From assembly GCF_018417475.1 (NCBI RefSeq), contig NZ_CP054856.1, positions 806,001-870,000 of the forward strand: a stretch of DNA of 64,000 bases, given 5' to 3'. The position numbers and the translations under genes are program-made. Origin of the DNA: Novosphingobium decolorationis. Lineage in GTDB: Bacteria; Pseudomonadota; Alphaproteobacteria; Sphingomonadales; Sphingomonadaceae. The notes beneath the pieces are model-generated. The model was given only the letters and a program-made list of their open reading frames with translations. It was not told where the DNA came from and did not search any database. Each line of letters opens with the position of its first letter. The stretch's first letter is position 1. Of this stretch, positions 33,475 to 40,659 are shown one piece after another.

Positions 33475-33998
33475 GCCGCCTCTATGCAGTCGCCGCCGAA
33501 CCACGAAGGCACAAAACCCTCGGGATGGCACTTGCAGGCCACCATGCCATCGCCGCGCTCGCGCAGGGCTTGCGCGGCCACCGTCTCGGCATTCTGCGCC
33601 CAGCGCGCATCCATGGCGCTCGGCGCCGACGCCAGGTCAAGGGTGCGCACCGCAGCGGGCCGGGGGATCGGGGGGACAGGCTCCACCCGCTGCGGTGCTG
33701 TCACGGGGGCGGGGGGATTTGCGCCCGTGATCTCACAAACTTGTGCGCGCGCTGATCGGGATTTCGCAGGGGCATTCATGATCCGCCCAGGAGTTGCCCT
33801 CTCCTGAGCGACGGCTACCGCCCCCCCGCTCGATCCTTCCGGATCCCGAACTTCGCAGCCGAGGCTCTCGCCCCGCGCGCTTGCGGCTGTCAGGTCCTCG
33901 GCGGCAGCCGCAACCTGCAGAATACGTCGCACCAGCGGCACCGGGCGCACGAATGCGCGGGCCTTCTGGTCAAATCCCCATCGTGTCAGACGGCTCAT
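33447..33998 (-). CDS. phage protein of unknown function with C-terminal Cys/His cluster
   Basis: A 183-residue protein from the ATG at 33998, which overlaps the upstream TGA. The N-terminus is basic (MSRLTRWGFDQKARAFVRP), the middle Pro/Ala-rich and probably disordered, and the C-terminal 40 residues carry a C-K-C-H-P-E-G, D-C-I and A-C-P-L set that could bind a metal. It lies between a 65-residue gene and the helicase in the replication operon. No family recognised; a primase or helicase accessory protein is possible. Confidence 0.6.
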   Translation of the reverse strand: MSRLTRWGFDQKARAFVRPVPLVRRILQVAAAAEDLTAASARGESLGCEVRDPEGSSGGAVAVAQERATPGRIMNAPAKSRSARAQVCEITGANPPAPVTAPQRVEPVPPIPRPAAVRTLDLASAPSAMDARWAQNAETVAAQALRERGDGMVACKCHPEGFVPSWFGGDCIEAACPLRGVAA

Positions 33999-34192
33999 AG
34001 CTCGAGCCTCACTTTCATAGCGCCGACGATGGGCACCATTTCGTGGGGAACAACCCACCACACACCTTCCGGCCACGTGCCCGTTTCAGTGCCGTAACCG
34101 TTGTGACGAGCCAGCTCGAACAAGCGGCGATTGCGCACGAGTTCGCGATATTCGCGCGGCCCCGCCATACCGAAATGCTCACTGGGCTTCAT
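33995..34192 (-). CDS. small phage protein, 65 aa
   Basis: Starts at the ATG at 34192, overlapping the TGA of the primase gene (ATGA). The product opens M-K-P-S-E-H-F-G-M-A-G-P and has an RNRRLFELARHNGYG helix and a W-W-V-V-P-H-E-M-V-P strand. No family recognised. Tight coupling to the primase gene suggests a role in replication. Confidence 0.6.
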   Translation of the reverse strand: MKPSEHFGMAGPREYRELVRNRRLFELARHNGYGTETGTWPEGVWWVVPHEMVPIVGAMKVRLEL

Positions 34193-35334
34193 GCCACCCC
34201 CCTCGTGTCCCCGGACTGGCGGGCGCGTTCGCCCTGGGCCTTCAGCGCCAGCCACCAGTCGTTGATGTCCTTGATCGGCACGCCGCCCCATTCGTCGGGC
34301 GGCATCACCAGCTGCACGTCCAACCCGCGCGCCTGCTGCTGCGCGATGGAACGTTCCAGCTGCTCCTGTGCCTTTGCGTTGCTGTCGCGGTCGCACACGA
34401 TCACCAGGCGCCGCGCGGCCGCCGGCAGGACGATCGCGCCCACGTTGCCCAGCGAATAGGCCGCCACGATCCGCGCCCCCGGCATCATCATGCGCACCAC
34501 CAGCGCGTCCTCGATCCCTTCGGTCACGTAGACGGGCTCACCCTCGGGCATGTCGCGCATGGACTTGCCGCTCGATCCCTTGGAAATCGGGATGAAGCCG
34601 CCCCAAACGCTGCCCAGCACACGCTTGGGCCGGTCCACCCGCGCCTTCACGATGCGCCCGCCCTCGTTCGCCAGAAACGTGCGGTGCGTGCCGATCTGCA
34701 CCCCATCCGCGCGATAGACCGCCGCCAGCATTGCCGGCACCTTGCAGCCCTCCTCACGCAGATAGACTTCGGAATGAAACCGCAGCACGCCCGGCCACTT
34801 CGCCCCGGCCTCGATGCCGCGCCCCATCAGGTACCGCTCGGCCCAGCTCCCGACGATCGGGTCGCCGCGAAGGTACAGGGCCTTGGCCCCCCGCGCCTTC
34901 GCCGCGCGTTCCTTCTCCGCTTCGGCTTCGCGCGCCTCGGCGCGGGCGCGGGCCTCGTCGGCCCGGCGCTGCAGCTCTTCGGGTGGCAGCTTCGCCGGCT
35001 TGCCCGGCTTCCAGTCGTCCACCAGGCCCAGGCGCTGTTTCGCTTCCTCGATCGCCGCGCGCTTGTCCGCCAGCCCCAGCTTCAGCTGCAGCAGGTCCAG
35101 GATATCGCCCTTGTCCTCGCCGGGCGCCGCGTTGCCCATGTCGAACCACTTGCCGATCTTGGCGCCGCTCAGATGCACCCAGGCGCTTTCGCTCTTGCCA
35201 GTGTCCGGGATCCCGGAGAACATCCATTTGGTGCGGCACGGCGAAAAGCGGCCGTTGGGCAGCAGGTCCGGCGCGATCTCCCGCGCCTGCGCGTTGATCT
35301 TCTCGGCGATCTCGCCAACGGAATAGACCGCCAT
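34189..35334 (-). CDS. DNA primase-type protein with Toprim domain
   Basis: A 381-residue protein. The N-terminal part has C-R-T-K-W and a G-K-W-F-D-M-G-N-A-A-P-G block similar to phage primase zinc-binding regions. A charged helix rich in Ala, Glu and Arg (about 112-150) links to the C-terminal Toprim domain: VYVTEGIEDALVV with the catalytic Glu, then RLVIVCDRDSN with the D-x-D motif. It should make primers for phage replication. The ATG at 35334 overlaps the upstream stop (TGATG). An upstream ATG at 35352 lies inside the preceding gene. Confidence 0.85.
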   Translation of the reverse strand: MAVYSVGEIAEKINAQAREIAPDLLPNGRFSPCRTKWMFSGIPDTGKSESAWVHLSGAKIGKWFDMGNAAPGEDKGDILDLLQLKLGLADKRAAIEEAKQRLGLVDDWKPGKPAKLPPEELQRRADEARARAEAREAEAEKERAAKARGAKALYLRGDPIVGSWAERYLMGRGIEAGAKWPGVLRFHSEVYLREEGCKVPAMLAAVYRADGVQIGTHRTFLANEGGRIVKARVDRPKRVLGSVWGGFIPISKGSSGKSMRDMPEGEPVYVTEGIEDALVVRMMMPGARIVAAYSLGNVGAIVLPAAARRLVIVCDRDSNAKAQEQLERSIAQQQARGLDVQLVMPPDEWGGVPIKDINDWWLALKAQGERARQSGDTRGVA

Positions 35335-35600
35335 CAACCGGCCTCCCCGCAATCCGGGGCATAGCTTTCCGCCAGCGTGATCGCGCCCACCGCCTGGGCA
35401 ATGTCGATCGCCAGCGCCATGGCGTCCTCGGCCGAAAGCTCGGCCACCAGCTCACCACCCTGGAACAGCGAAACGCCCCACCCGGAAGTACCGTGGCGCC
35501 CGAACGCAAGAAGCGGCAGCGAAGAACGCCCACCGCCGCGCCGTGTGGCTTCGAATACGCCCGGCCGCTGGTCGAAGTGGGGCCCACCTGTTCCACTCAT
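35334..35600 (-). CDS. small phage protein, 88 aa
   Basis: ATG at 35600 with GAAGGA upstream. The product is Gly-rich at the start; from residue 55 it is helical and acidic (ELSAEDAMALAIDIAQAV). It lies between the Cro-like gene and the primase. No family recognised. An early accessory function is likely from position. Confidence 0.65.
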   Translation of the reverse strand: MSGTGGPHFDQRPGVFEATRRGGGRSSLPLLAFGRHGTSGWGVSLFQGGELVAELSAEDAMALAIDIAQAVGAITLAESYAPDCGEAG

Positions 35601-35728
35601 CGGTAAATTCCTTCACCGGAGTTCTTAACCTTGGCGAAAATTTTGTGCCGCACCAATGCCTTGGCGGCATCGATCCCCCCGATAGCGATGCCCGGGAGAC
35701 AAAGGCATTTATGAACGGACACAGGCAT

Positions 35729-35953
35729 TCAGGCGGCCGCCCCAAAGCTGGGGAAAAAATCGTCAGCAGAGACTTCCCCACCCGTCAGTTCACGCACCTT
35801 GGGCATGAAATTGTTGTTCGGCCGACGCCGCCCACGCTCCCAGTCTGACCAGACATGGCGGGAAGTGCCGACCGCGTTCGCGCACTGCTCAAGGGTCCAG
35901 CCCTTGGCTTTCCGCCACTTCCTCAGAGGATGGAGTTTCGGAGACTGTGTCAT
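35729..35953 (-). CDS. Cro-like HTH regulator
   Basis: A 74-residue protein starting M-T-Q-S-P-K-L-H-P-L at the ATG at 35953. It has a helix-turn-helix of the XRE type (LRKWRKAKGWTLEQCANAVG, then TSRHVWSDWERG). Start-site choice follows the HTH: the longer frame to 36118 crosses the operator region and the repressor gene. Divergent from the CI-like gene and first in the leftward replication operon, which is the Cro position. It should compete for the operators near 35.97 kb. Confidence 0.8.
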   Translation of the reverse strand: MTQSPKLHPLRKWRKAKGWTLEQCANAVGTSRHVWSDWERGRRRPNNNFMPKVRELTGGEVSADDFFPSFGAAA

Positions 35954-35963
35954 CCCGAAACCA

Positions 35964-36012
35964 GTAAGCGATACGCTAACCTCTTGACAAGAGCTTGTTA
36001 GGGAATGACGAT
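35964..36012. promoter_or_regulatory. lysogeny switch region with operator O1 and divergent promoter elements
   Basis: GTAAGCG-ATA-CGCTAAC at 35964-35980 is a near-palindromic operator related to two sites at 36.7 kb. Next to it CTCTTG-A-CAAGAG (35981-35993) is a perfect palindrome that gives TTGACA for the rightward repressor gene (35984-35989) and TTGTCA for the leftward cro gene. Good -10 boxes are not obvious, so the exact promoters are uncertain. Confidence 0.65.
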
Positions 36013-36048
36013 CTAGCCGTGTCAGCGCAAATCTTACATTTCGTGCCC

Positions 36049-36402
36049 ATGGACGAGGCACCCAACCGTATCCGCGAACTTCGCATGCAGGCAGCCCCCA
36101 AGCTTTCCCAAGAAGCACTCGGAAACCTCATCGGCGTAAGCAAGGTCACCATCAGCGACCTTGAACGCGGGAACATGATGCTAACCGTCGACTACATGCG
36201 TCGCATTGCCCGAGCACTGGGAGTACTTCCGGCCGATCTGCTGAACCAAGCGGATAATCCAGGCGGTCTTTCTGTAGACGAGCGGAGTTTCATCGAAAGG
36301 CTACGCTCTGCCACGCCTGAACAACGCGACCAACTTTTACGTGTCGCAGACGTTATCGCGCCCAACGAAGCCAAGTCTCCCGAAGAGCGCAAGCGCGCAT
36401 GA
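36049..36402 (+). CDS. CI-like prophage repressor
   Basis: A 117-residue XRE-family protein. The HTH covers about residues 18-42 (LSQEALGNLIGVSKVTISDL), followed by a helical region with R-R-I-A-R-A-L-G-V-L-P-A-D-L-L. The C-terminal half is short, acidic and lacks the S24 peptidase Ser/Lys dyad of lambda CI, so RecA-driven self-cleavage is not expected; induction may instead need the antirepressor at 41194. The ATG at 36049 fits the family; a GTG at 36019 would add ten residues. No ribosome site is seen for either, so the message may be leaderless. Confidence 0.8.
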   Translation: MDEAPNRIRELRMQAAPKLSQEALGNLIGVSKVTISDLERGNMMLTVDYMRRIARALGVLPADLLNQADNPGGLSVDERSFIERLRSATPEQRDQLLRVADVIAPNEAKSPEERKRA

Positions 36403-36671
36403 TGGAATCGCTCGCCACGTTCGGCGCGCAGATCCTTATTGCAGCTGCATATTTCGCAATCTTCGCAGCAAGCACTTGGATTGGCTGGAAGCTATCCGAA
36501 ATCGCACTTCCAGGACATAAGCACTCGGAAGAGCGCGGCTGCATTGCCATGGCAATTTTTTCTGCAATTTGCTTCATGGCGCTCGGCGCCATCTTTTTCC
36601 CCGCGATCCACGCCATTGAGAGCTTTTCTTGCCGCAACGCGAAGGACTACGCACTTTGCATGGACGAGTAG
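36399..36671 (+). CDS. small two-helix membrane protein coupled to the repressor
   Basis: A 90-residue protein with two membrane segments (about residues 7-33 and 48-70) and a Cys near the end. Its ATG overlaps the repressor TGA, so it is expressed in the lysogen. Lower GC than the neighbours. Membrane proteins co-expressed with a repressor often block superinfection by related phages; here that is inference from position. No family recognised. Confidence 0.7.
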   Translation: MMESLATFGAQILIAAAYFAIFAASTWIGWKLSEIALPGHKHSEERGCIAMAIFSAICFMALGAIFFPAIHAIESFSCRNAKDYALCMDE

Positions 36672-36683
36672 CCAATATCGCCA

Positions 36684-36702
36684 TGTAAGCGATGCGCTTA
36701 CA
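36684..36702. promoter_or_regulatory. operator O2, perfect inverted repeat
   Basis: TGTAAGCG-ATG-CGCTTACA: a perfect 8-bp inverted repeat with a 3-bp centre, just upstream of the rightward early promoter. It shares GTAAGCG with O1 (35964) and O3 (36718), so it is the best-defined binding site for the CI-like or Cro-like protein. Confidence 0.75.
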
Positions 36703-36709
36703 TTTTCGA

Positions 36710-36739
36710 TTGACAAAGTAAGCGATTAGCGAACATAAG
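36710..36739 (+). promoter_or_regulatory. rightward early promoter containing operator O3
   Basis: TTGACA at 36710-36715 with CATAAG at 36734-36739 (18-bp spacer). The spacer holds GTAAGCG-ATT-AGCGAAC (36718-36734), a half-conserved version of the operator. Binding there would block RNA polymerase directly. It drives the operon starting at 36768. Confidence 0.65.
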
Positions 36740-36767
36740 GTCCCCGTTCCCACGAACGGAGGCCGCT

Positions 36768-37118
36768 TTGTCCTACCTTTCCCCCATATTCTCCGATGCC
36801 GCCACGATCGGCATCATCCCGATCGCCCAGCGCCTCGGCCGGGGCGATTACAAGTCCCGCCGCCTTGTCCGGTACATGACTGCGCTGGTGCACGAAGCCG
36901 GCTTTCCGCCGCCGCTTCCCTGCCTCGTCGGCCAGCACCTGGAACATGGCGTGACCATGAAAAGCCAGTGGCAGCGCGACGCTGTCGACGCCTGGCTCGA
37001 CAATTTCCTGCCGCCCGACAACGCCCTGGCCTGCGACCAGGCCGCAAAGACCGCCGCCGCCGCCGAAATGGACCAGGCCGCAGCGGGCCTGCGCCTCGTC
37101 GTCGGAGGCCGCCCATGA
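36768..37118 (+). CDS. first gene of rightward early operon, putative DNA-binding protein
   Basis: A 116-residue protein with a TTG start at 36768; GGAGG lies five bases before it, which decides the start. The N-terminal part (IIPIAQRLGRGDYKSRRLVRYM) looks like a winged-helix or excisionase-type DNA-binding region, and the C-terminus is an Ala-rich helix. First gene after the CI-controlled promoter, so a regulator or a recombination accessory protein is plausible. No family match is certain. Confidence 0.65.
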   Translation: MSYLSPIFSDAATIGIIPIAQRLGRGDYKSRRLVRYMTALVHEAGFPPPLPCLVGQHLEHGVTMKSQWQRDAVDAWLDNFLPPDNALACDQAAKTAAAAEMDQAAAGLRLVVGGRP

Positions 37119-37468
37119 TCCCGGTGTCGCAGTTCAAATTGGCGCCCGGATGCGTCACGCGAAGCCCCGACGATGCGGGCGTGGTGGCGAATGCCCCTGC
37201 CTTCAAGGAACGCGGCATCACCTACCTGCCTACCGGCTCCTGCTCGATCGCCGATACCACCAGCGTACGGGAGGACGGTCTCGAGCTGACCTACATCACA
37301 CTCATGCTCGACCTTGGCCCAATGGGCCTGCATCATCCGATCAATCCGGACGAAGCTCGCATACTGGCCGCAGGCTTGATCCGCGCCGCGGAAGCCGTGG
37401 AAGGCAAGATCGCTAGCAAAGCCAACGCCGCGATCAACAAGGCCTTCAAGTCCGGCGGCGCGCAGTGA
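37115..37468 (+). CDS. phage early protein, 117 aa, unknown function
   Basis: ATG at 37115 overlapping the upstream TGA (ATGA). The product has a beta-rich first half (AFKERGITYLPTGSCSIAD, LTYITLMLDLG) and a helical second half (DEARILAAGLIRAAEAVEG). No known family recognised. Part of the overlapping early gene string. Confidence 0.65.
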   Translation: MIPVSQFKLAPGCVTRSPDDAGVVANAPAFKERGITYLPTGSCSIADTTSVREDGLELTYITLMLDLGPMGLHHPINPDEARILAAGLIRAAEAVEGKIASKANAAINKAFKSGGAQ

Positions 37469-37653
37469 ACCGCCCCCGCATCCTGTGGCTGGCCCGGCTC
37501 GAGGCCGGTGACCGCCGCGCCCGCGCGCAGGCCGGCCGTCTCGATGCGCTTTCGGGCGGGCTCGCCGGCGCCGCAGTCGGCGCGGCCCTTGCCATGATCA
37601 TTGCACCGGCGATTGCCACGCTCTTCGCGCACCTGGGCGCAGGCTGGCAATGA
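37465..37653 (+). CDS. small single-helix membrane protein, 62 aa
   Basis: GTG start at 37465 overlapping the upstream TGA (GTGA). A basic N-terminus (WLARLEAGDRRARAQAGR) is followed by a Gly/Ala-rich membrane segment at about residues 31-55. No family recognised. Confidence 0.6.
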   Translation: MNRPRILWLARLEAGDRRARAQAGRLDALSGGLAGAAVGAALAMIIAPAIATLFAHLGAGWQ

Positions 37654-37751
37654 CGCGGGCCCTGTTCGCCTTCTTCCTTGCCCTCTATGGCAGCGCGGCC
37701 CTGGGCGCCATCGTCGCCCTGGTCCAGCTCTCGCTCCAGGCGAAGGGCTGA
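37650..37751 (+). CDS. tiny membrane protein, 33 aa
   Basis: ATG at 37650 overlapping the TGA of the previous gene (ATGA); 33 codons to a TGA at 37749-37751. The product (M-T-R-A-L-F-A-F-F-L start) is almost entirely one membrane helix. Coupling to its neighbour supports translation. The pair of small membrane genes may act together. Confidence 0.5.
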   Translation: MTRALFAFFLALYGSAALGAIVALVQLSLQAKG

Positions 37752-37754
37752 CAC

Positions 37755-38297
37755 ATGAATTCGCACACGCCCCCTGCATCTGCGGCACATCGCTCATCGG
37801 AAGAGCCACGTGAGAGGCAGGGCGCGGCAGATCCCCACGGCGGCGCCGCAGCGCCGTGCGGGTCGCCCCCCATCGATCCCCCCTCGGGTCGCACACTGCC
37901 AAAGAGCAGTGCCGAGGCTGGCGCGTCCTCCCCGTCCACTCCTCCCAATCCCCGGGACGGGTTGCAGGACGCGCCACGCACTTTCGCCGGGATCCCGGTA
38001 CGCGCCATGGAAGATGTCATGGCCGCCCGGGCCGACCAGGTCCTTCGCTTCGGCCACACGGCCGAGGCTGACCGCGCCACCCCACTGTGGTGCGAACGCC
38101 CCTTCACGCCGGACGGCGAACGCTCCTTCCTCTGGCTGATCGCCCACCACCTGCGCGGCGCGACCGACCACGCCGCCTTCGGGCGCGGCCAGCTGGAAGT
38201 CGTGCGCCGCAAACTCGTGAAAACCGCCGCCCTCATCCTCGCCGCGATAGATCGGATCGATGCCGAACTGGCCGAGGATGAGCGCGACCAATCCTGA
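37755..38297 (+). CDS. phage protein of unknown function, 180 aa
   Basis: The first 75 residues are Pro/Ser/Gly-rich and probably disordered. The rest is helical and better conserved in style: FAGIPVRAMEDVMAARADQV, a W-C-E-R-P-F-T-P-D-G-E-R-S-F segment, then LWLIAHHLRGATDHAAFGRG. It lies three bases after the previous stop in the early operon. I have seen similar helical proteins in alphaproteobacterial prophages, but no function is known to me. Confidence 0.65.
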   Translation: MNSHTPPASAAHRSSEEPRERQGAADPHGGAAAPCGSPPIDPPSGRTLPKSSAEAGASSPSTPPNPRDGLQDAPRTFAGIPVRAMEDVMAARADQVLRFGHTAEADRATPLWCERPFTPDGERSFLWLIAHHLRGATDHAAFGRGQLEVVRRKLVKTAALILAAIDRIDAELAEDERDQS

Positions 38298-38309
38298 AAG
38301 GAAACCTCG

Positions 38310-38666
38310 ATGTACGATCCCCTCGCCACCTGCCCCGTCACGCCGCTTGGCGTCACCCACGATCTGGGGCACTGCAATTTCCGTTTGGCCGACGGCCGCC
38401 TGGTCTCCATCCCCACCAACGGCTTCCACAAGCTGCGCATCATCGCTCTGTTCGCCGGGAACACCACCTGGCTCGAACAGAACTTCCCCCAGATCAGCCA
38501 CGAGCGCGCGCTGGACCGCACGGCACGCGCGCCCAGCGCGGCCTATTCGGTCCAGGTCTATTTCGCCGCAGGGTTCGACCAGGCCGAAGCCGCCGAATGG
38601 CTGGTCGCGCAGTGCGCCGCCCGCGCCACGGTCAGCGCCGTGCCTGAACTGCGGGCCGCCGGCTGA
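38310..38666 (+). CDS. stand-alone copy of the helicase N-terminal module, 118 aa
   Basis: AAAGGA lies upstream of the ATG. Residues 8-60 align with residues about 52-110 of the phage helicase: C-P-V-T-P-L-G versus C-P-I-T-P-L-G, I-A-L-F-A-G versus I-A-L-F-G, and T-W-L-E-Q-N-F versus G-W-L-E-A-N-F. The C-terminal half is helical and ends in a Cys/Ala-rich region. It may compete with or load the helicase through a shared partner. No family name is known to me. Confidence 0.7.
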   Translation: MYDPLATCPVTPLGVTHDLGHCNFRLADGRLVSIPTNGFHKLRIIALFAGNTTWLEQNFPQISHERALDRTARAPSAAYSVQVYFAAGFDQAEAAEWLVAQCAARATVSAVPELRAAG

Positions 38667-38932
38667 TGGGCGGCGCGGGCCATAACAGCGGCGCCGGCAA
38701 CGGCAATGCCGACGATCGCCTGCGCCTCCTCATCGAACGCATTGAGCGGCTCGAGGAGGAAAAGAAGGGCATCGCCGACGATATCCGCGACGTCTACAAC
38801 GAAGCAAAGGCGGTCGGCTACGATGTCAGGATGATGCGCGAGATCGTGCGCCTTCGCAAAATGAAGCCCGACGATCGCCGCGAACGCGACATGGTCCTGG
38901 AAACCTACCGCAGCGCCCTGGGGCTCGATTGA
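38666..38932 (+). CDS. GapR-like (DUF2312) DNA-binding protein
   Basis: An 88-residue protein. After a short Gly-rich N-terminus it shows the DUF2312 signature: LIERIERLEEEKKGIADDI, VYNEAKAVGYDV and MREIVRLRKMKPDDRRERD. GapR of Caulobacter binds overtwisted DNA ahead of replication forks and helps topoisomerases. A phage copy may support phage replication or displace the host protein. The start overlaps the upstream stop (TGATG). Confidence 0.88.
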   Translation: MGGAGHNSGAGNGNADDRLRLLIERIERLEEEKKGIADDIRDVYNEAKAVGYDVRMMREIVRLRKMKPDDRRERDMVLETYRSALGLD

Positions 38933-39138
38933 TGGCTGCCCCCTGGCACGCCACCAACTGGGGGCTGTGGTGCCCGGGATGCGGTGAACTGATCGCCAGC
39001 GCCGATGCCCTCGAACGGGATCTTCCCGAACCGGACACCTGCAGCGCCTGCGGCTTCCCCGAAGACACGGATATCCCGGTCCGCATCCGCCGCGAAACCC
39101 GCCTCATGCCGATCGAAGAAAGCGAGGTACCGTTCTGA
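38932..39138 (+). CDS. small zinc-ribbon-like protein, 68 aa
   Basis: ATG at 38932 overlapping the GapR-like TGA. Two Cys pairs, C-P-G-C-G at about residues 15-19 and C-S-A-C-G at about 38-42, are spaced like a zinc ribbon. The acidic C-terminus ends ESEVPF. It might bind nucleic acid or a host protein; no family recognised. Confidence 0.65.
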   Translation: MAAPWHATNWGLWCPGCGELIASADALERDLPEPDTCSACGFPEDTDIPVRIRRETRLMPIEESEVPF

Positions 39139-39689
39139 TGTCCCCGCACCACGCCTTTCCCGACGTCAGCTGGTCGGACCTGCGCACAGAGCTGCTCCGC
39201 GAAAGCGCCAACCGCAAGACCACGCTGCCCGCCCTTGTCGCCAAGGGCCGCATCACGCGCGAAGAAGCGGCCTACGAACAAGACGTGATCGCCGCGATCC
39301 TCGAGGACGCCGAACGCTTCCGCAAGGCACTTGCCCCGGTCGACCAGGGCAAGCCCATGCACAACCCGCGCACGATCGAACGCACCCCGGGCTCCAGCCA
39401 GAACGACTACACCTGGCACCAGCGCCGCGCCGCGCTCACGCGTGAGCTCGCCTACCGCCAACGCCTCTTCCCCGAAATGGTCCGCAAGGGCCGCCTCACG
39501 CAGGACCAGGCCGATCTCTACACCCGCCGCCTCACCGCGATGCGCGGCCTCTACGAATACGGGTACGATTACGCCCCCAGCTTCCCTGACGACCGCGCCC
39601 CGGGCGGCACCTGGCGCGAATGGCTGGCGATCCTGGAAGATATCGATGCCCGCGACGGCACCCCCCTCGCAGGGCCTCGGCCGTCATGA
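39138..39689 (+). CDS. phage protein with two tandem helical repeats, 183 aa
   Basis: The product contains a repeated module. The first (about residues 11-55) reads W-S-D-L-R-T-E-L-L-R, then LPALVAKGRITREEAAYEQD. The second (about 92-137) reads W-H-Q-R-R-A-A-L-T-R, then FPEMVRKGRLTQDQADLYTR. The K-G-R-(I/L)-T core is kept in both. The C-terminus has an aromatic F-P-D-D and W-R-E-W-L-A-I-L-E-D-I end. The ATG overlaps the previous TGA. Function unknown. Confidence 0.7.
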   Translation: MSPHHAFPDVSWSDLRTELLRESANRKTTLPALVAKGRITREEAAYEQDVIAAILEDAERFRKALAPVDQGKPMHNPRTIERTPGSSQNDYTWHQRRAALTRELAYRQRLFPEMVRKGRLTQDQADLYTRRLTAMRGLYEYGYDYAPSFPDDRAPGGTWREWLAILEDIDARDGTPLAGPRPS

Positions 39690-40639
39690 CCTTGCCCACA
39701 CCGGATCCCGATTGCGGGATCTGCCAGGGCACCGGCACGGCCGACCACTCCCACCTGGCGATGGATCCATGCCCTCGCTGCGCACCGGACGCCTTCCGGC
39801 AATTCGAAACTGAGATGGATATGAGCAAAGACTTCAGGACCCACGGCCTTCCACCCAAGATGCCCGTCTGGGCTAAGCTCCTTGGCGCGCGATACTGGCA
39901 TGGCGATGGTACTACGCACACCAAGATTGGCGAGATCAGCACCCGGAACCATGTCATCGCGCTGAAAGCTGTCTTTTACGGAGACATGACCGACAGCGAT
40001 CGACCCTCCTTGATGATCGGCGTATGGCTCTTCACCTGGTTTGCGCCGCTCCCCAAGTGGACTCGTTGGTTCTTCCGGCATGGGCCTTCGGAGCTGTGCT
40101 CACTCGACAAGCCCCAGTTCGGATTCTCCTCGTCCGAAGAAGGCCTGCACCTATATTGGGGAAGGCGTTCGACCCTGATGTGGTGGCCCTGGGGACGAGA
40201 ACATATTCGCACCGAATATCTCGGAACTGATTTCGAATGGCATGATGATCGCGCCCATCCGGAAAAAATCTGGGCGCGCAACCATCCCAACCCCGCCCAT
40301 CGATACACCGGCCCGGTCGGGCCCGCGCCGTGGAGCGAAACGCATCCCTACCGCTACCTCCTCAGGAACGGACAAGTGCAGATCGTCGACGCAACGATCA
40401 CCCGCCGCCGGGCCTTCTATGGCAAGCGCTGGATCGGCCCCCTTCGGATGCAGATCGCCATTCGCAATGCCCTGCCGAAGGAGATGTTCGACAATATCGA
40501 TATTCAGTTCAGCGACGAAGTCGGCGAGCGTGCGGGTAGCTGGAAAGGCGGCTGCGTTGGATGCAGCTTCGATATCCGGCCTGACGAAAGCCCAAAGGCA
40601 GCCCTCAAGAGGATGGAAGCAGAGCGCGTTTTCCGATGA
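39686..40639 (+). CDS. phage protein with N-terminal zinc-knuckle-like motif, 317 aa
   Basis: ATG at 39686 overlapping the upstream TGA. Residues 10-32 hold C-G-I-C-Q-G-T-G and C-P-R-C, a zinc-knuckle-like pair as in DnaJ-type fingers. The rest is rich in Trp, Arg and Pro with beta-like stretches (YWGRRSTLMWWPWG, RYLLRNGQVQIVDATI), and a C-terminal V-G-C-S-F-D-I segment. No enzyme motif is clear. Last gene of the rightward early operon. I do not recognise a function. Confidence 0.65.
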   Translation: MTLPTPDPDCGICQGTGTADHSHLAMDPCPRCAPDAFRQFETEMDMSKDFRTHGLPPKMPVWAKLLGARYWHGDGTTHTKIGEISTRNHVIALKAVFYGDMTDSDRPSLMIGVWLFTWFAPLPKWTRWFFRHGPSELCSLDKPQFGFSSSEEGLHLYWGRRSTLMWWPWGREHIRTEYLGTDFEWHDDRAHPEKIWARNHPNPAHRYTGPVGPAPWSETHPYRYLLRNGQVQIVDATITRRRAFYGKRWIGPLRMQIAIRNALPKEMFDNIDIQFSDEVGERAGSWKGGCVGCSFDIRPDESPKAALKRMEAERVFR

Positions 40640-40659
40640 CCATTTTTATCCGTGCCGCT

